This document shows, one piece after another, positions 37,873 to 47,015 of a stretch of 64,000 nt of DNA (position 1 is the stretch's first letter; each line of letters starts with the position of its first letter). The stretch covers positions 1,612,001-1,676,000 of the forward strand of contig JAOSKN010000003.1 in NCBI GenBank assembly GCA_027493525.1, written 5' to 3'. Under the pieces are notes generated by a model that was not told the origin of the DNA, did no database searches, and was given only the letters and a program-made list of their open reading frames with translations. A program made the position numbers and the translations under genes. This DNA is from Planctomycetota bacterium. Its GTDB lineage: Bacteria; Planctomycetota; SZUA-567; H5-PLA8.

Positions 37873-38679
37873 CTACTTGAACGACTTGACCAGCTTCTCG
37901 ATAACCGGCTTGTAGGCCTCGAGGGTGTCCTTCGGCCCGACGAGCTTGAGATAGTAGAGCCCGTCGGCGGTGGGGATCACGGCGACGAACATTCTGTAAT
38001 TGTCACGCGGCTTGTCGAGCCCCTCCTGCTTGACGCTCATCGCCGCGTAGCTGCCTTCGAACTCGACGAGCGAGGCCTTGTCGCCGCTCGCGGTGGGAAG
38101 GTCGTTCGTGCGCCGCTTCAGCGCGTCTTCGCCGCCGAACTGCCCCTGCCAGCGCTTGAGGTTGTCGTCCACGTTCCCGCCTGCCATGAAGCGGAAGACC
38201 AGGAACTCGCCGTCGTGCTCGTCGTACTCGTACTTGGGCACCTGCATCTGGAACAGGCGCATGTTGTTCTCGGGTTCCTGCGCCTTCCAGGCCTTGGGCA
38301 CTTGCAGCGTATGCTGGACCTTCTTGCCGAACTGGATGGACTGCCATTCGAGCTTGGCGTCGGCGGCCGCCGGAGGCTCGGCCTGCGCGGCTTCGTCCGC
38401 GCCGACCAGGAACTTACCGGGATCCTTCTTGAAGGAAGCGGCGCAGCCCTTGCAACAGAAGGCATACGTCTTGCCGCCCACCGTGGCGGTAATCTCCGTG
38501 TCGGCCTCGTCGCCGCTGACCGGGCAGAGGCCCGGCTTGGGGTTGGCGAAGGCCGGTTGCGCGACGGGAGCGGGCTGGGGTTCGGGCGGCTCCTGCGACT
38601 GGGCCTTCTTTTCGCCGCAGCCGCACATCGAGATCAAGAGGACAAGCGCGACCAACAACCCGGCAGGCTTGGCGCACAT
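37873..38679 (-). CDS. lipoprotein with YHS/TRASH-type metal-binding domain
   Basis: The protein has 268 residues. The signal peptide ends in MCGC with Cys21 as the probable lipid attachment site, followed by a Pro/Gln-rich linker. Residues of about 50-90 are a YHS-like domain: CPVSG (Cys52), then YAFCCKGCAASFKKDPGKF (Cys75, Cys76, Cys79), a metal (Cu, Zn or heavy metal) binding pattern. Residues 110-268 are a beta-rich domain (KVQHTLQVPKAWK, FLVFRFMAGGNVDDNLKRW), like families of unknown function that resemble lipid- or metal-carrier folds. It is anchored on the outer face of the inner or on the outer membrane. The ZIP transporter nearby suggests a metal-homeostasis link (inference). Confidence 0.85.
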   Translation of the reverse strand: MCAKPAGLLVALVLLISMCGCGEKKAQSQEPPEPQPAPVAQPAFANPKPGLCPVSGDEADTEITATVGGKTYAFCCKGCAASFKKDPGKFLVGADEAAQAEPPAAADAKLEWQSIQFGKKVQHTLQVPKAWKAQEPENNMRLFQMQVPKYEYDEHDGEFLVFRFMAGGNVDDNLKRWQGQFGGEDALKRRTNDLPTASGDKASLVEFEGSYAAMSVKQEGLDKPRDNYRMFVAVIPTADGLYYLKLVGPKDTLEAYKPVIEKLVKSFK

Positions 38680-38700
38680 GGATCGCCTCGCTTTCCGCGC

Positions 38701-39462
38701 TTACGCGCCCTTGAGTTCCCCGCTGCGCGGGAGTTCCTCGGCCGACTTGAGCCCGAAGTATTCGAGAAACTCGGAGGAGACGGAATACAGGAGCGGCTGG
38801 CCCAGTCCCGTTCCGCGCCCGGCGATGCGGACGAGCTTGCGTTCGAGAAGCTGGCGCAGCACCGCGCCGGATTCCACGCCGCGGACCGATTCGATCTCCG
38901 CGCGCCCCACCGGTTCCTTGCTGTAGGCGATGAAAGCCAGCGTCTCGATCGCCGCCTGAGTGAGTTTGCGGTGCGAGCGCGAGGCGCGGAGCCTCTGGAT
39001 CGCCGGATGGTACTCGGGGCGCGTCACGAGCTGGTATCCGCCGGAGACCTCCGCGAGCATCCACGCGCGAGCCTCGGCTTCGTAGCGCTCGCCGAGCAGC
39101 TTCAACGACTTGCGCACCGAGCCGGTCTTGACGCCGGCCGCGCGGCCCATCTCGCGCACCGTCAGCGGATGGTCCGCCGAGAAGAGCAGCGCTTCCAGCG
39201 TCCGCCCAAGCTGCTCGAGATCGACCGGGGCCTCGTCCGGGCCTTCTTCGGTCTCCGCGGCTTCGGCGCCCTCCGGCTCTACCACGGCCGCGCCGGCCTG
39301 GCCGGCCAGGACCGAACGGCTCAGGTCCAGGTCTCCGCCCTCGCCCTCGTTTGCGGAAGCCTTCGCGCCGGGCGCTTCCGCATCGGGCGGCGCGCCGGCA
39401 TCCCGCGCTTCCGCGATTTCCGGGACATCCTGGTCGTCCGGCTTCTTTTCGGGCTCGTTCAT
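38701..39462 (-). CDS. scpB: segregation and condensation protein B
   Basis: The protein has 253 residues. Residues of about 85-240 are the two winged-helix repeats of ScpB (LEALLFSADHPLT, RKLTQAAIETLAFIAYSKEPVGRAEIESVRGV, LLYSVSSEFLEYFGL). ScpB dimers bind ScpA and regulate the SMC complex in chromosome segregation. The N-terminal 85 residues are acidic, low-complexity and additional to the usual length. No scpA or smc gene lies in the window. Its Met at 39462 is followed upstream by the aminotransferase stop. Confidence 0.95.
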   Translation of the reverse strand: MNEPEKKPDDQDVPEIAEARDAGAPPDAEAPGAKASANEGEGGDLDLSRSVLAGQAGAAVVEPEGAEAAETEEGPDEAPVDLEQLGRTLEALLFSADHPLTVREMGRAAGVKTGSVRKSLKLLGERYEAEARAWMLAEVSGGYQLVTRPEYHPAIQRLRASRSHRKLTQAAIETLAFIAYSKEPVGRAEIESVRGVESGAVLRQLLERKLVRIAGRGTGLGQPLLYSVSSEFLEYFGLKSAEELPRSGELKGA

Positions 39463-39493
39463 GAAGGCTATTGTCCGGGCGGAAGATGCTTGA

Positions 39494-40711
39494 TCAAGAC
39501 CGTAAAAACTTCCCGATGCGCGCGCAGGCCTCCCCGATGCGGGCCTCGGGGGCGACGAGCGCCATGCGCAGGTAGCCCTCGCCCTCGGCGCCGAAGCCGC
39601 TGCCGGGGACGAAGCTGACGCCGGTCTCGCGCGCCAGCGTCATGCAGAAATCGACGGCGTTGAGGCCCTTCACCTTCGGCGCGTCGGGCACGGGCTGCCA
39701 ACTGAACATCGTCGCGCGGTTCCGGATCGTCTTCTTCCAGCCGGCGGCCTTGAGCCCGTCGAGCAGCGCGTCGAGCCGGCGCTCGTAGAGCTGCGCCTGG
39801 CGCTTGATGAAGCCGTCGCCGTGGTCCAGCGCCTGGATCGCGGAAAGCTGGATGCACTGGAAGATGCCGTAGTCGAAGTAGCCCTTGATCCGGCCGAGAA
39901 TATCCACCAGCTTGCGGCTGCCGGCGAGGAAGCCCACGCGCCAGCCTGCCATGTTGTAGGGCTTGGACATCGTGAAGGTCTCGACGGCGAGATCCTTCGC
40001 GCCCTTGACCTGCAGGATGCTCGGCGCCTTGTACCCGCCGAAGCAGGAATGCCCGTAGGCGAAATCGTTGAGCACCCAGAAGCCGAAGTGCCTGGCCATC
40101 GCGACGGCCTCTTCGTAAAAGCCCAGATCCACCGTCTTCGCCGTGGGATTGTGCGGGAAGTTCAGCACCAGGAGCTTGGGGCGCGGGCGGACGGTCTCGA
40201 AGGTGCGCCGGATGTCCTCCAGCAGCCCCGCGCCGGGCTGTTCCTCGCGCAGGTACACCCCGATGGCGCTCGCGCCCGCGATGATCGGCGCGTACATGTG
40301 GATCGTGAACGCCGGCGTGGGCACCACGCACGAATCGCCCGGCCCGAGCATCCCCAGCATCAGGTGGCTGAAGGCCTCTTTCGAGCCGATCGTGGCGATG
40401 ATCTCTTCCTTCGGATCCAGTTCGACGGCGTAATGCCTTGCGTAGTGCCGCGCGAAGGCTTCTTTGAGCGGCAGGATGCCCTTGGCCTGGCTGTAGCGGT
40501 GGTTCTCGACCTTCGTCAGCGCCTCGCGCATCGCGGCGAGCACCTCGTCCTGGACGGGATCGACCGGATTGCCCATGCCCAAGTCGATCACGTCCACGCC
40601 TTGTGCGCGCAACTCGTCGTTCAGCGCGTTGATCCGCCCAAGCAGATACGGCGGCAGCAGGCTCATCCGCGCCGCGTTGGGATCGGGTAACGAAGGAAGG
40701 GCGTGGCTCAT
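39494..40711 (-). CDS. class I aminotransferase (AlaC-like)
   Basis: The protein has 405 residues from the ATG at 40711, which has AGGA nine bases upstream; the Met three codons earlier is too close to it. It is a PLP-dependent fold-I enzyme with the Schiff-base Lys250 in TMSKPYNMAGWRVGF, the substrate-binding Asn in LNFPHNPT, and the N-terminal GMGNPVD. The pattern resembles AlaC/YfdZ, which transaminates glutamate and pyruvate, and LL-diaminopimelate-type relatives. It lies before scpB and after the peroxiredoxin gene on the same strand. Confidence 0.88.
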   Translation of the reverse strand: MSHALPSLPDPNAARMSLLPPYLLGRINALNDELRAQGVDVIDLGMGNPVDPVQDEVLAAMREALTKVENHRYSQAKGILPLKEAFARHYARHYAVELDPKEEIIATIGSKEAFSHLMLGMLGPGDSCVVPTPAFTIHMYAPIIAGASAIGVYLREEQPGAGLLEDIRRTFETVRPRPKLLVLNFPHNPTAKTVDLGFYEEAVAMARHFGFWVLNDFAYGHSCFGGYKAPSILQVKGAKDLAVETFTMSKPYNMAGWRVGFLAGSRKLVDILGRIKGYFDYGIFQCIQLSAIQALDHGDGFIKRQAQLYERRLDALLDGLKAAGWKKTIRNRATMFSWQPVPDAPKVKGLNAVDFCMTLARETGVSFVPGSGFGAEGEGYLRMALVAPEARIGEACARIGKFLRS

Positions 40712-40778
40712 CGTGGGCATTCCTGGCCTGGTACTCTTTTACCTCAGCGGGAGGGAATTGCACTTCAATCGACGGGGC

Positions 40779-41246
40779 CTATTTGCCTTCCAGCGCCTGC
40801 AGGACCTTTTCCGGATGCGCGGCCGCGTCGGGGACCTTCTTCCAGTGCTTCTTCACTTTGCCGTCGGGCCCGATCCAGACGGTGCTGCGGATCACGCCGA
40901 TCTTCTTCTCGCCGTACATCATCTTCTCGCCCCAGGCCCCGTAGGCCTCCATCGTCTTCTTCTCGGGGTCGCAGAGCAGCGTGAAGTTCAGGTCGAACTT
41001 CTTGATGAACGCCCGGTGGGATTCCTCGTCGTCGGGCGAGACGCCCAGCACCACAACGCCCTTGTCTTTCAGCGCCTTCCACGAATCGCGAAAGCCGCAG
41101 GCTTCCTTCGTGCAGCCGGGCGTGTCGTCCTTCGGGTAGAAGTAGACGATCACGTCCTTGCCCTTGAAGTCCTTCAGGCTCACCTTCTTGCCGTCCTGAT
41201 CGGCCAGCGTGAACGCCGGCGCGGCCTTGCCCTCTTCGATCGCCAT
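40779..41246 (-). CDS. bcp: thioredoxin-dependent peroxiredoxin (BCP/PrxQ)
   Basis: The protein has 155 residues from the ATG at 41246, chosen because GAGGAGG lies just upstream. Peroxidatic Cys45 and resolving Cys50 are present in TPGCTKEACGF, the atypical 2-Cys arrangement of BCP. It reduces hydrogen peroxide and organic peroxides in the cytoplasm using thioredoxin. It lies 67 bases before the aminotransferase start. Confidence 0.96.
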   Translation of the reverse strand: MAIEEGKAAPAFTLADQDGKKVSLKDFKGKDVIVYFYPKDDTPGCTKEACGFRDSWKALKDKGVVVLGVSPDDEESHRAFIKKFDLNFTLLCDPEKKTMEAYGAWGEKMMYGEKKIGVIRSTVWIGPDGKVKKHWKKVPDAAAHPEKVLQALEGK

Positions 41247-41280
41247 GAGCAGCCTCCTCTTCTTCAAACATTGTTATCTA

Positions 41281-41363
41281 ACCACGGAGAGCACAGAGCA
41301 CCCAGAGAACGACCCAGACGATTAAAAAAAGAAGCTCTCTGTGTGCTCTGTGCTCTCTGTGGT
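41281..41363. repeat. palindromic CACAGAGNN element
   Basis: Arms 41281-41310 (ACCACGGAGAGCACAGAGCA) and 41334-41363 (ending CTCTCTGTGGT) flank about 20 bases including an A run. It fills the gap between hisG (ends 41367) and the bcp start and could act as a terminator for hisG. Confidence 0.92.
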
Positions 41364-41366
41364 TTA

Positions 41367-42236
41367 TCAAAGCCGGCAATTGAGAATCTCGGTCTCCAGG
41401 ATCGCCGAGGCGCCGAGCGCCTCCAGCTTGTCGATGATCTCCACGCTCTGCTTCTTGGGGATCATCACCTTCACCGCGCACCACTTGGGGTCCTCGAGGT
41501 CGCTGACGGTGGGCGACTCGAAGCCGGGCGTGATCTTCTCGGCGGCCTTCAGGCGGTCGCGGCGGACGTTGTACTCCAGCAGGGTGTACTGGCGCGCGGT
41601 GAGCACGCCCTTGAGGCGGCGCTGGATCAAGTCGCAGAGCTTCGCGTCGCGCGGGCGGCGGCTGCGGATCAGGACGGCCTGCGAGCGCGAGACGGTATCG
41701 ATCACGGCCAGCCCGTTGTCGCGGAGCGTATCGCCGGACTCGACCAGGTCCACGATCGCGTCGGCCAGGCCCAGCGCGACCATCACCTCCACCGAGCCGC
41801 TCACTTCAACGAGGTCCGCCTTGACCTTGTGCCGCTTGAAGAAGGCGCGCGCCGAATGCACCATCGAGGCGGCGACCTTCTTGCCGGCCAGGTGCTTGAC
41901 CGCCTTGATCCCGCTCCGTTCCCGCGCCGCCACGCAGAGCCGGCAGTGCCCGAAGTCCAGGTCCAGGAGGTGCTCGACGCGCCGCACGCAGCCGTGCTCC
42001 TCGACGAGATCCTGCCCGACGATGCCCAGGTCGGCGGCGCCTTCGGCGACGAGGACCGGGATGTCGTCGGGGCGGACCAGCAGCACGACCAGATCCAGGC
42101 CGTTCACGTGCGCGAAGAGCGAGCGGTCGCGCCGCCGGAAGCGGATCCCCGCCGCCTGGAGCAGTTTCTCCGCGGGCTCCTGGAGGCGCCCCTTGCTGGG
42201 TATGGCCACGCGCGTCACCTTCGGGTCGAGCTGCAC
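41367..42236 (-). CDS. hisG: ATP phosphoribosyltransferase, long form
   Basis: First and feedback-regulated step of histidine synthesis. The protein has 289 residues from a GTG at 42236, which has AAGGAG seven bases upstream; a Met 28 codons earlier would add an unlikely leader. VTRVAIPSKGRLQEP is the characteristic start; the nucleotide-binding stretches EGAADLGIVGQDLVEE and LVEVSGSVEVMVALGLADAIVDLVESG follow, and the C-terminal 75 residues (VSDLEDPKWCAVKVMIPKK) are the HisG_C regulatory domain, so no HisZ is required. No other his genes are in the window. Confidence 0.94.
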   Translation of the reverse strand: MQLDPKVTRVAIPSKGRLQEPAEKLLQAAGIRFRRRDRSLFAHVNGLDLVVLLVRPDDIPVLVAEGAADLGIVGQDLVEEHGCVRRVEHLLDLDFGHCRLCVAARERSGIKAVKHLAGKKVAASMVHSARAFFKRHKVKADLVEVSGSVEVMVALGLADAIVDLVESGDTLRDNGLAVIDTVSRSQAVLIRSRRPRDAKLCDLIQRRLKGVLTARQYTLLEYNVRRDRLKAAEKITPGFESPTVSDLEDPKWCAVKVMIPKKQSVEIIDKLEALGASAILETEILNCRL

Positions 42237-42316
42237 CGCATCGCTCCTTCGTCTCGCGGGGTTATCTGAAAGCAGTCCGGGACTATACCGAGCCGCGCGA
42301 AGGTTTGCTAACGACT

Positions 42317-42468
42317 TCACCGCAGAGGCACAGAGAACTCAGAGGGCCACAGAGAAAAAGATGCGGGAAGAATAGGCAGGATGAAGGCTGGCCGACCCTT
42401 TCATGCTTCATACTTTCGAATTCATCCCTGAAGCCCTCCGCGCCGCGCCTCCGTGTCTCCGTGGTGAA
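42317..42468. repeat. repeat arms in hisG / AraC gap
   Basis: The left copy TTCACCGCAGAGGCACAGAG (42317) is followed by further CAGAG units to 42360, and a right copy with CCTCCGTGTCTCCGTGGTGA lies near 42450-42468. The two arms are inverted but belong to different sub-types (CACAGAG and CACGGAG), so the element is mosaic. Confidence 0.75.
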
Positions 42469-42480
42469 GGAAGCCCCACG

Positions 42481-42513
42481 AAAATCGGGTATCCTGGCAG
42501 GACAAAAATCGGG
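42481..42513. promoter_or_regulatory. candidate AraC-type direct repeats
   Basis: AAAATCGGG at 42481-42489 and again at 42505-42513, starting 24 bases apart, just before the ATG at 42522. Spacing near two helical turns fits an AraC-family site, suggesting autoregulation. This is inference from spacing alone. Confidence 0.4.
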
Positions 42514-42521
42514 ACCGCTCC

Positions 42522-43418
42522 ATGATCCTGCTCCAGGACCAAGCCGGTAAGGCGCTGCGCGCCGAATTCAGCCACAGCGAACGCATGCCCTTCCAGGGCG
42601 GCGAACACAACCGCGAACACGACCACCGCGGCAATAAAGAGCAGCACGTCATCTATTACCACTCGGGGCAGGGCCGCATCTACCTGGTGGACCGCTGGTA
42701 CACCATCGCGCCGGGCGAGGTCTATTTGGTGGACGCCGAAACCCTTCACAACTTCTCGGCCGCGCGGAAGGACCCGCACACCTACCTGGAGGCGACCTTC
42801 GTCCTGCACCCGCACCGCCCGCTGACGGGGCTGATCGAGGAGCTTGCCGGCGGCGCGCCGTGGCCGACCCCGTTCAAGCTCGACGCGCGCGGGCGCGAAC
42901 TGGTCGAAGGCGCCCTGGACGTGCTCCGCGCCGAGGCCCGCGAGACGCAAGGCAAGGGCGCGCTGGTCGAGCTGCGCATCTGGGACTTGATCCTGACCCT
43001 GGCCCGCGTCCACGCCGACGCCGCCGCGCAGGCCGCCCCGCGACCCGCCGGACCGCCGCCCACCGGCCGGCAGCTCGTCGAGCAGGTCAACCTGTACCTG
43101 CGCAGGAACTTCCGCCGCCCCCTGGCGCTGGAGGAACTCGCCGCCTACGTGCGCCGTTCGGCCTCCACCGTCGCGCACACCTACAAGAAGCTCACGCGCC
43201 GCAGCATCGGCGAGGAACTTCGCCTGCAGCGCCTCACGCGCGCGAAGGAACTCCTCCGCAACAGCGATTACGCCATCGGCCGCATCGCCGACCTCTGCGG
43301 CTTCGGCGACGCCGCGCACTTTTCGAGGATTTTCAAGAAGGAGGAGAAGCAGACGCCGAGGGAGTACAGGGCGAGGATCTTGGGGAACGGGGAAGAAAAC
43401 GCAAAACGCAAGACGTAA
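42522..43418 (+). CDS. AraC-family transcriptional regulator
   Basis: The protein has 298 residues. A cupin-like sensor domain lies at about 15-100 (QHVIYYHSGQGRIYLVDRWYTIAPGEVYLVDAETLHNF), with His-rich loops that could hold a metal or sugar. The C-terminal domain is a double helix-turn-helix (LALEELAAYVRRSASTVAHTYKKL, AIGRIADLCGFGDAAHFSRIFKK) with KKEEKQTPREYR. No ribosome site is strong. It is divergent from hisG and convergent with the GH5-like gene, so its target is not obvious from position. Confidence 0.94.
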   Translation: MILLQDQAGKALRAEFSHSERMPFQGGEHNREHDHRGNKEQHVIYYHSGQGRIYLVDRWYTIAPGEVYLVDAETLHNFSAARKDPHTYLEATFVLHPHRPLTGLIEELAGGAPWPTPFKLDARGRELVEGALDVLRAEARETQGKGALVELRIWDLILTLARVHADAAAQAAPRPAGPPPTGRQLVEQVNLYLRRNFRRPLALEELAAYVRRSASTVAHTYKKLTRRSIGEELRLQRLTRAKELLRNSDYAIGRIADLCGFGDAAHFSRIFKKEEKQTPREYRARILGNGEENAKRKT

Positions 43419-43468
43419 CAACAGCTCCGTGAAGTCGAACCGTATACATTCGCGTTACGGTTTACATT

Positions 43469-46003
43469 TCATTCCTCCACCATCACCCCCACGTCGCGCC
43501 TGAACTTCGGCACGTTCAGTTCAAGCGCCTCCGCGCCCTGCTCCACTTTCAACGCTTCGCCGGCCTGCGTCTCGCCGGTCCAGGGGTCCAGCCAGGTCAC
43601 GCGGTAGGTTCCCGCATCCAGCGCGGGGAGATGGATTTTCAGGTCGCCGATCTCCGGCGGCGGAGGTTCGTTCCGTTCGAGCGCCGCCGACCAGGTGCTG
43701 CGGCGGTCCTGAATCCAGACGGCCATGCCCTTGCGCCCGACGCGGCCGAGGACGCGCACGGCCGAATGAGCTTCGGCGGCGTTCGAGACCTGCCGGAGCG
43801 TGCCGGGATCTTCCTTCGTCGCCAGATCCTCCAGCGCGCGCGCGAAGCGCGCCGGCCCGCGGAAGAGCTTCCACAAGTCGTGCCGCTCGACGGCGCGGTC
43901 CCACCACCACGTCATCGGCGCGCCGGACTGCCCCGCGGCCAACCCCGCCATCAGCGCGTTGTGGAGCAGGATGCCGTCGCGGTCGCGGAGGTTCCGTTCC
44001 TTGGCGCGCGCCTCGCCTCCGCCCTTCGCCAGGGCCTCGTCGGAGGGCGCGAAGTAGCCGAACTCGCCCAGCAGCCAGGGCCGCCGGCCGCGCCCGACCT
44101 CGCGCGCCTCCCGCGCCCAGGCCTCCAGTTGCGCCGCCGCGTCGAAGGCCAGGTCGCTGCGCGCGTCGGCGGCCTCGGGCAGATACCCGTGCGCCTGGAT
44201 GAAGGAGAGCCCCGGCGCGCGCTCCAGGTCGAGCCACGGCTTCTCAGGCGGAAGCGCCAGGGAAATGCAGACCGGATGGCGGTGGCTGTCGAGCGCCTCC
44301 AGATGCTGGCTCATCTGCCCGCACCAGCCGAGGATCTCGCGCCGGAAGCGCCGCGCGCGGTCGGCCTCGTCGGGCGGCGCGGCGGGATCCTCCGGATCGT
44401 ATTTCAGCGCCGGCCAGGCCTCGTCGACCTCGTTGATCAGTTCCCACGCCCAGAGCGAGCGCCACGCGCCGTAGCGCGCCGCGAGGTAACTCAGGCGGCG
44501 CTTGAAGAGGCGCACCGCGTCGTTGTCGCGGAAGAACTGGCTGGCGGCGGTGAGCGGCCCGCCGCGCTCGTGGAAATACGGATGGTCCTTCGATTTCTCG
44601 GCCAGGTCGTGCGCGTTCTCGGCGACGAGGATCACGCGGATGTCGCGCGCCTGCGCGGCGAGAAACAGGTCGTCGAGCGCTTCCGCCACGTCGGGGTCGA
44701 AGCGCCCGGGTTTCTCGCGCTCCAGCGGCAAACCCCAACTGCAGAGCCAGACGCGCGCGGCGTTCCCGCCGTGGCGCGCCAGTTCCACGAAGCGGCGGCG
44801 CTGGCTTTCGGCCTCTCCCTGCCGCGCGGGCCAAGCCAGGTTCAGGCCGACGGGGAGCCAGACGCGCCCGTCGTCGAAGCGGAAGACGCGCTCGCCGGGC
44901 CGCACGCGCACGAATCCGCCGCTGGCCGGCGGGCCGGCGCGGAAACTCGCCGCTTCCCCGCGCAGCATGCCGGCCGAGGAGACCGCGAGGATCCGCACGC
45001 CGTAATCCCCCGCGCGCGGCGGCGCAAAGCGGAAGCGGAACTCCCCCTCCGCCGGCGCGCGCGAAGGAGCCTCCCAGAAGAAGCACGGCAGGCGCAGGAT
45101 CTCCGGGGGCTTGCCGTCCTCCAGCGGCGGGACGGCGATCTCGGCCATCACCGTCAGTTCGTCGAAGCCGAAGGGGTCGATGCCCGAGGCGTACACGCGC
45201 ACGGCGCCTTCGATCGGATCCCAGGCCGGGGTCTGGCGCTTGTCGAGGACCAGCGGCGAGATGCGCGGCGGGCGATGGTCGCGCTCCACCCCGAGATACA
45301 GTTCGAACGAGCCCGGCAGGGAGGGCTCCCGCGGATCGGGGAGCAGGCGCTGGCGGGCCACGCGCCCGCGCTTGCAGGTCTCGAGTTCCCAGCGCGCCGG
45401 GCCGCTGCGGACGAGTTCCACGCGCCGGCCGTCGGCCCCGCGGAACGAGAGCGCCCGCGCGCCGAAGGGCTTGCCGTCCTCCGGCGGCAGCGCGTCGTCC
45501 GGGTCGGGCACGTCGATCGGGCCCGCCGCGTCGAGCGCCGCCAGCCGCAGCGGCTGCTTCTCGTCGGCGTCGAAGAATTGCACGGCCAGTTCGAGCGGGA
45601 GGAGTTCGCCGCCCTCTTCCTGCGCGGGGCCGGCCGTCAGGAGCAGGTGCGCGCCGGCAGCCAGGCGCTGGACCCGCAGGACCAGCGAAACGGCCGCGCC
45701 GCCGCGAGCCTGCCAGTCCATGGGGCGCAGGAGTTCGGCGCCGGCGGCGACGAGTTCGGCCTTGGCCCACGCGCCCTTGGGGTCCAGCACCGGCTCGTGC
45801 CGCCCGCCCGCCGCGCGGATGCGCGCGGCCGCAAGCAGGCGCTCGCCGTGGCTCAGCACGACGGTCTGGTCGTCGAGGACGCGGATCTCGAGCGCGGGGA
45901 TGCCGGGCGGGGCCTCGGCGCCGGCGCGCGCGGGCCGCGCGGCGAATGCCAGGAGCGCGCAGGCGCACAGCAGCCCGACCTGGCGCGCGGCATGGAGCGG
46001 CAT
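43469..46003 (-). CDS. secreted GH5-like glycoside hydrolase
   Basis: The protein has 844 residues from the Met at 46003, which gives a signal peptide (QVGLLCACALLAFAARPARAG). Residues of roughly 30-420 are beta-sandwich modules. The catalytic domain (about 420-780) is a clan GH-A-like barrel: RFDDGRVWLPVGLNLAW, RVWLCSWGLPLE, then the acid/base Glu525 in WELINEVDE and the nucleophile Glu647 in LLGEFGYF. These two glutamates at the ends of strands 4 and 7 are diagnostic for the clan; the subfamily (mannanase-like or DUF4038-like) is not certain. A C-terminal sandwich follows. Probable substrate: a beta-linked polysaccharide. It begins five bases after the stop of the preceding membrane protein gene. 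Confidence 0.85.
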   Translation of the reverse strand: MPLHAARQVGLLCACALLAFAARPARAGAEAPPGIPALEIRVLDDQTVVLSHGERLLAAARIRAAGGRHEPVLDPKGAWAKAELVAAGAELLRPMDWQARGGAAVSLVLRVQRLAAGAHLLLTAGPAQEEGGELLPLELAVQFFDADEKQPLRLAALDAAGPIDVPDPDDALPPEDGKPFGARALSFRGADGRRVELVRSGPARWELETCKRGRVARQRLLPDPREPSLPGSFELYLGVERDHRPPRISPLVLDKRQTPAWDPIEGAVRVYASGIDPFGFDELTVMAEIAVPPLEDGKPPEILRLPCFFWEAPSRAPAEGEFRFRFAPPRAGDYGVRILAVSSAGMLRGEAASFRAGPPASGGFVRVRPGERVFRFDDGRVWLPVGLNLAWPARQGEAESQRRRFVELARHGGNAARVWLCSWGLPLEREKPGRFDPDVAEALDDLFLAAQARDIRVILVAENAHDLAEKSKDHPYFHERGGPLTAASQFFRDNDAVRLFKRRLSYLAARYGAWRSLWAWELINEVDEAWPALKYDPEDPAAPPDEADRARRFRREILGWCGQMSQHLEALDSHRHPVCISLALPPEKPWLDLERAPGLSFIQAHGYLPEAADARSDLAFDAAAQLEAWAREAREVGRGRRPWLLGEFGYFAPSDEALAKGGGEARAKERNLRDRDGILLHNALMAGLAAGQSGAPMTWWWDRAVERHDLWKLFRGPARFARALEDLATKEDPGTLRQVSNAAEAHSAVRVLGRVGRKGMAVWIQDRRSTWSAALERNEPPPPEIGDLKIHLPALDAGTYRVTWLDPWTGETQAGEALKVEQGAEALELNVPKFRRDVGVMVEE

Positions 46004-46007
46004 GGGG

Positions 46008-46934
46008 CTACGGGGCGGGCGGCGCGCCGGTCTTGACGGCCGCCTTGGCGCGCAGGCGCGGCACGGCGATCTCGACCGAATCGACGCGGATCTCTTCCAT
46101 CTCGCCCGAGGTATCGGAGCGGTACTTATGGTTCCCGGTGTGGCTGGAGCGGATCTCGATCGCGCCTTCATGGCCTTCCTTGAATGCGAAGGGCTGGCCC
46201 CAGCCGTCCTTGAAGTCGAGGTCGTTCTTCAGCCTGAGCAGCGCCTGCTGGGTCGCGGAAGAAACGGCCTGGCGGCCTTCCTTTTCCTGCTTGGCCACCT
46301 TTTCCAGATCCTCGAACTCCTTGGCGATGAAGTCCGCAAGGAGCTGCTTAAAGGAATCGACGGTGACCGGCTCATCCTCTTCAAGAGGTTTGAACCGCTG
46401 AGCGTAGCTGCCGTAACGGGCCAACCGGTTGTTGGTCTCCATGGCCGCCTCGCGGACATCGGTTTTCTCGCGGTTGGACCACCAGTACATCGCGCCGCCG
46501 ACGACTCCGCCCACCAGCAGCACGGAAAGGATGCCCAGCTTGACCTTGCTCTGCCAGCGCGCGCCGGTTTCGTCCACCTGCAAGGCGACGTTGAGATTGA
46601 TCTTGCCGCCGGCCTTGCGCTTGGCCTCCTGGCGCTGGTGCACCTTCTCGGCGCGCTCGGCCACGCGGTCGAGGCCCTTGATCATCTCGGAAGGCGCGAC
46701 GTCGGAGAGCCCCAGCGCCTTGCGGTGCGCTTCGACCGAACTGCTCTGGACCGAGCGGCCGCGCGCGCTGGAACGCCCGGTCGCGCGCTGCCGGTCGCTG
46801 CCGCTGCTGGCGGGCTTGATCTCGGGCGCGTCGGCGGCGGGCTCGGAGGAGGCCGGCTGGGGCGCCGGGCGGGCGCTCGCCGGCTTCTTTGGCGCGGGCT
46901 TGCGGCTGGAATCGCCTTGCGGAGGCTGGGCCAT
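46008..46934 (-). CDS. single-TM protein with pseudopilin-like end
   Basis: The protein has 308 residues. Residues 1-60 are Pro/Ala/Ser-rich and disordered, followed by a charged helical stretch (GLDRVAERAEKVHQRQEAKRK), a membrane segment near 130-150 (LGILSVLLVGGVVGGAMYWW) and an extracytoplasmic domain. The segment FKDGWGQPFAFKEGHEGAIEIRSSH recalls the DxWGxPxxYR region of type II secretion GspG-type pseudopilins, but no prepilin leader is present. Function unknown. It is the gene directly upstream of the GH5-like hydrolase (five bases), so the two are probably cotranscribed. AAGGAGG precedes the ATG at 46934. Confidence 0.72.
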   Translation of the reverse strand: MAQPPQGDSSRKPAPKKPASARPAPQPASSEPAADAPEIKPASSGSDRQRATGRSSARGRSVQSSSVEAHRKALGLSDVAPSEMIKGLDRVAERAEKVHQRQEAKRKAGGKINLNVALQVDETGARWQSKVKLGILSVLLVGGVVGGAMYWWSNREKTDVREAAMETNNRLARYGSYAQRFKPLEEDEPVTVDSFKQLLADFIAKEFEDLEKVAKQEKEGRQAVSSATQQALLRLKNDLDFKDGWGQPFAFKEGHEGAIEIRSSHTGNHKYRSDTSGEMEEIRVDSVEIAVPRLRAKAAVKTGAPPAP

Positions 46935-47015
46935 AAGGAGGATCCGGGTCCCGGGCCTGGAAAGCGGTAAGTATACTACGCCGGGGCCGCGGAATCATCC
47001 ACGAACGGGCAGGAG

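Noticed and set aside
37873..38679. Cytochrome or heme protein reading of the CCKGC motif
   Set aside because: Spacing does not match CxxCH; the YHS/TRASH-like metal-binding pattern fits better.
41281..41363. Insertion sequence
   Set aside because: The element is short, has no transposase and has no visible target duplication; recorded as a repeat only.
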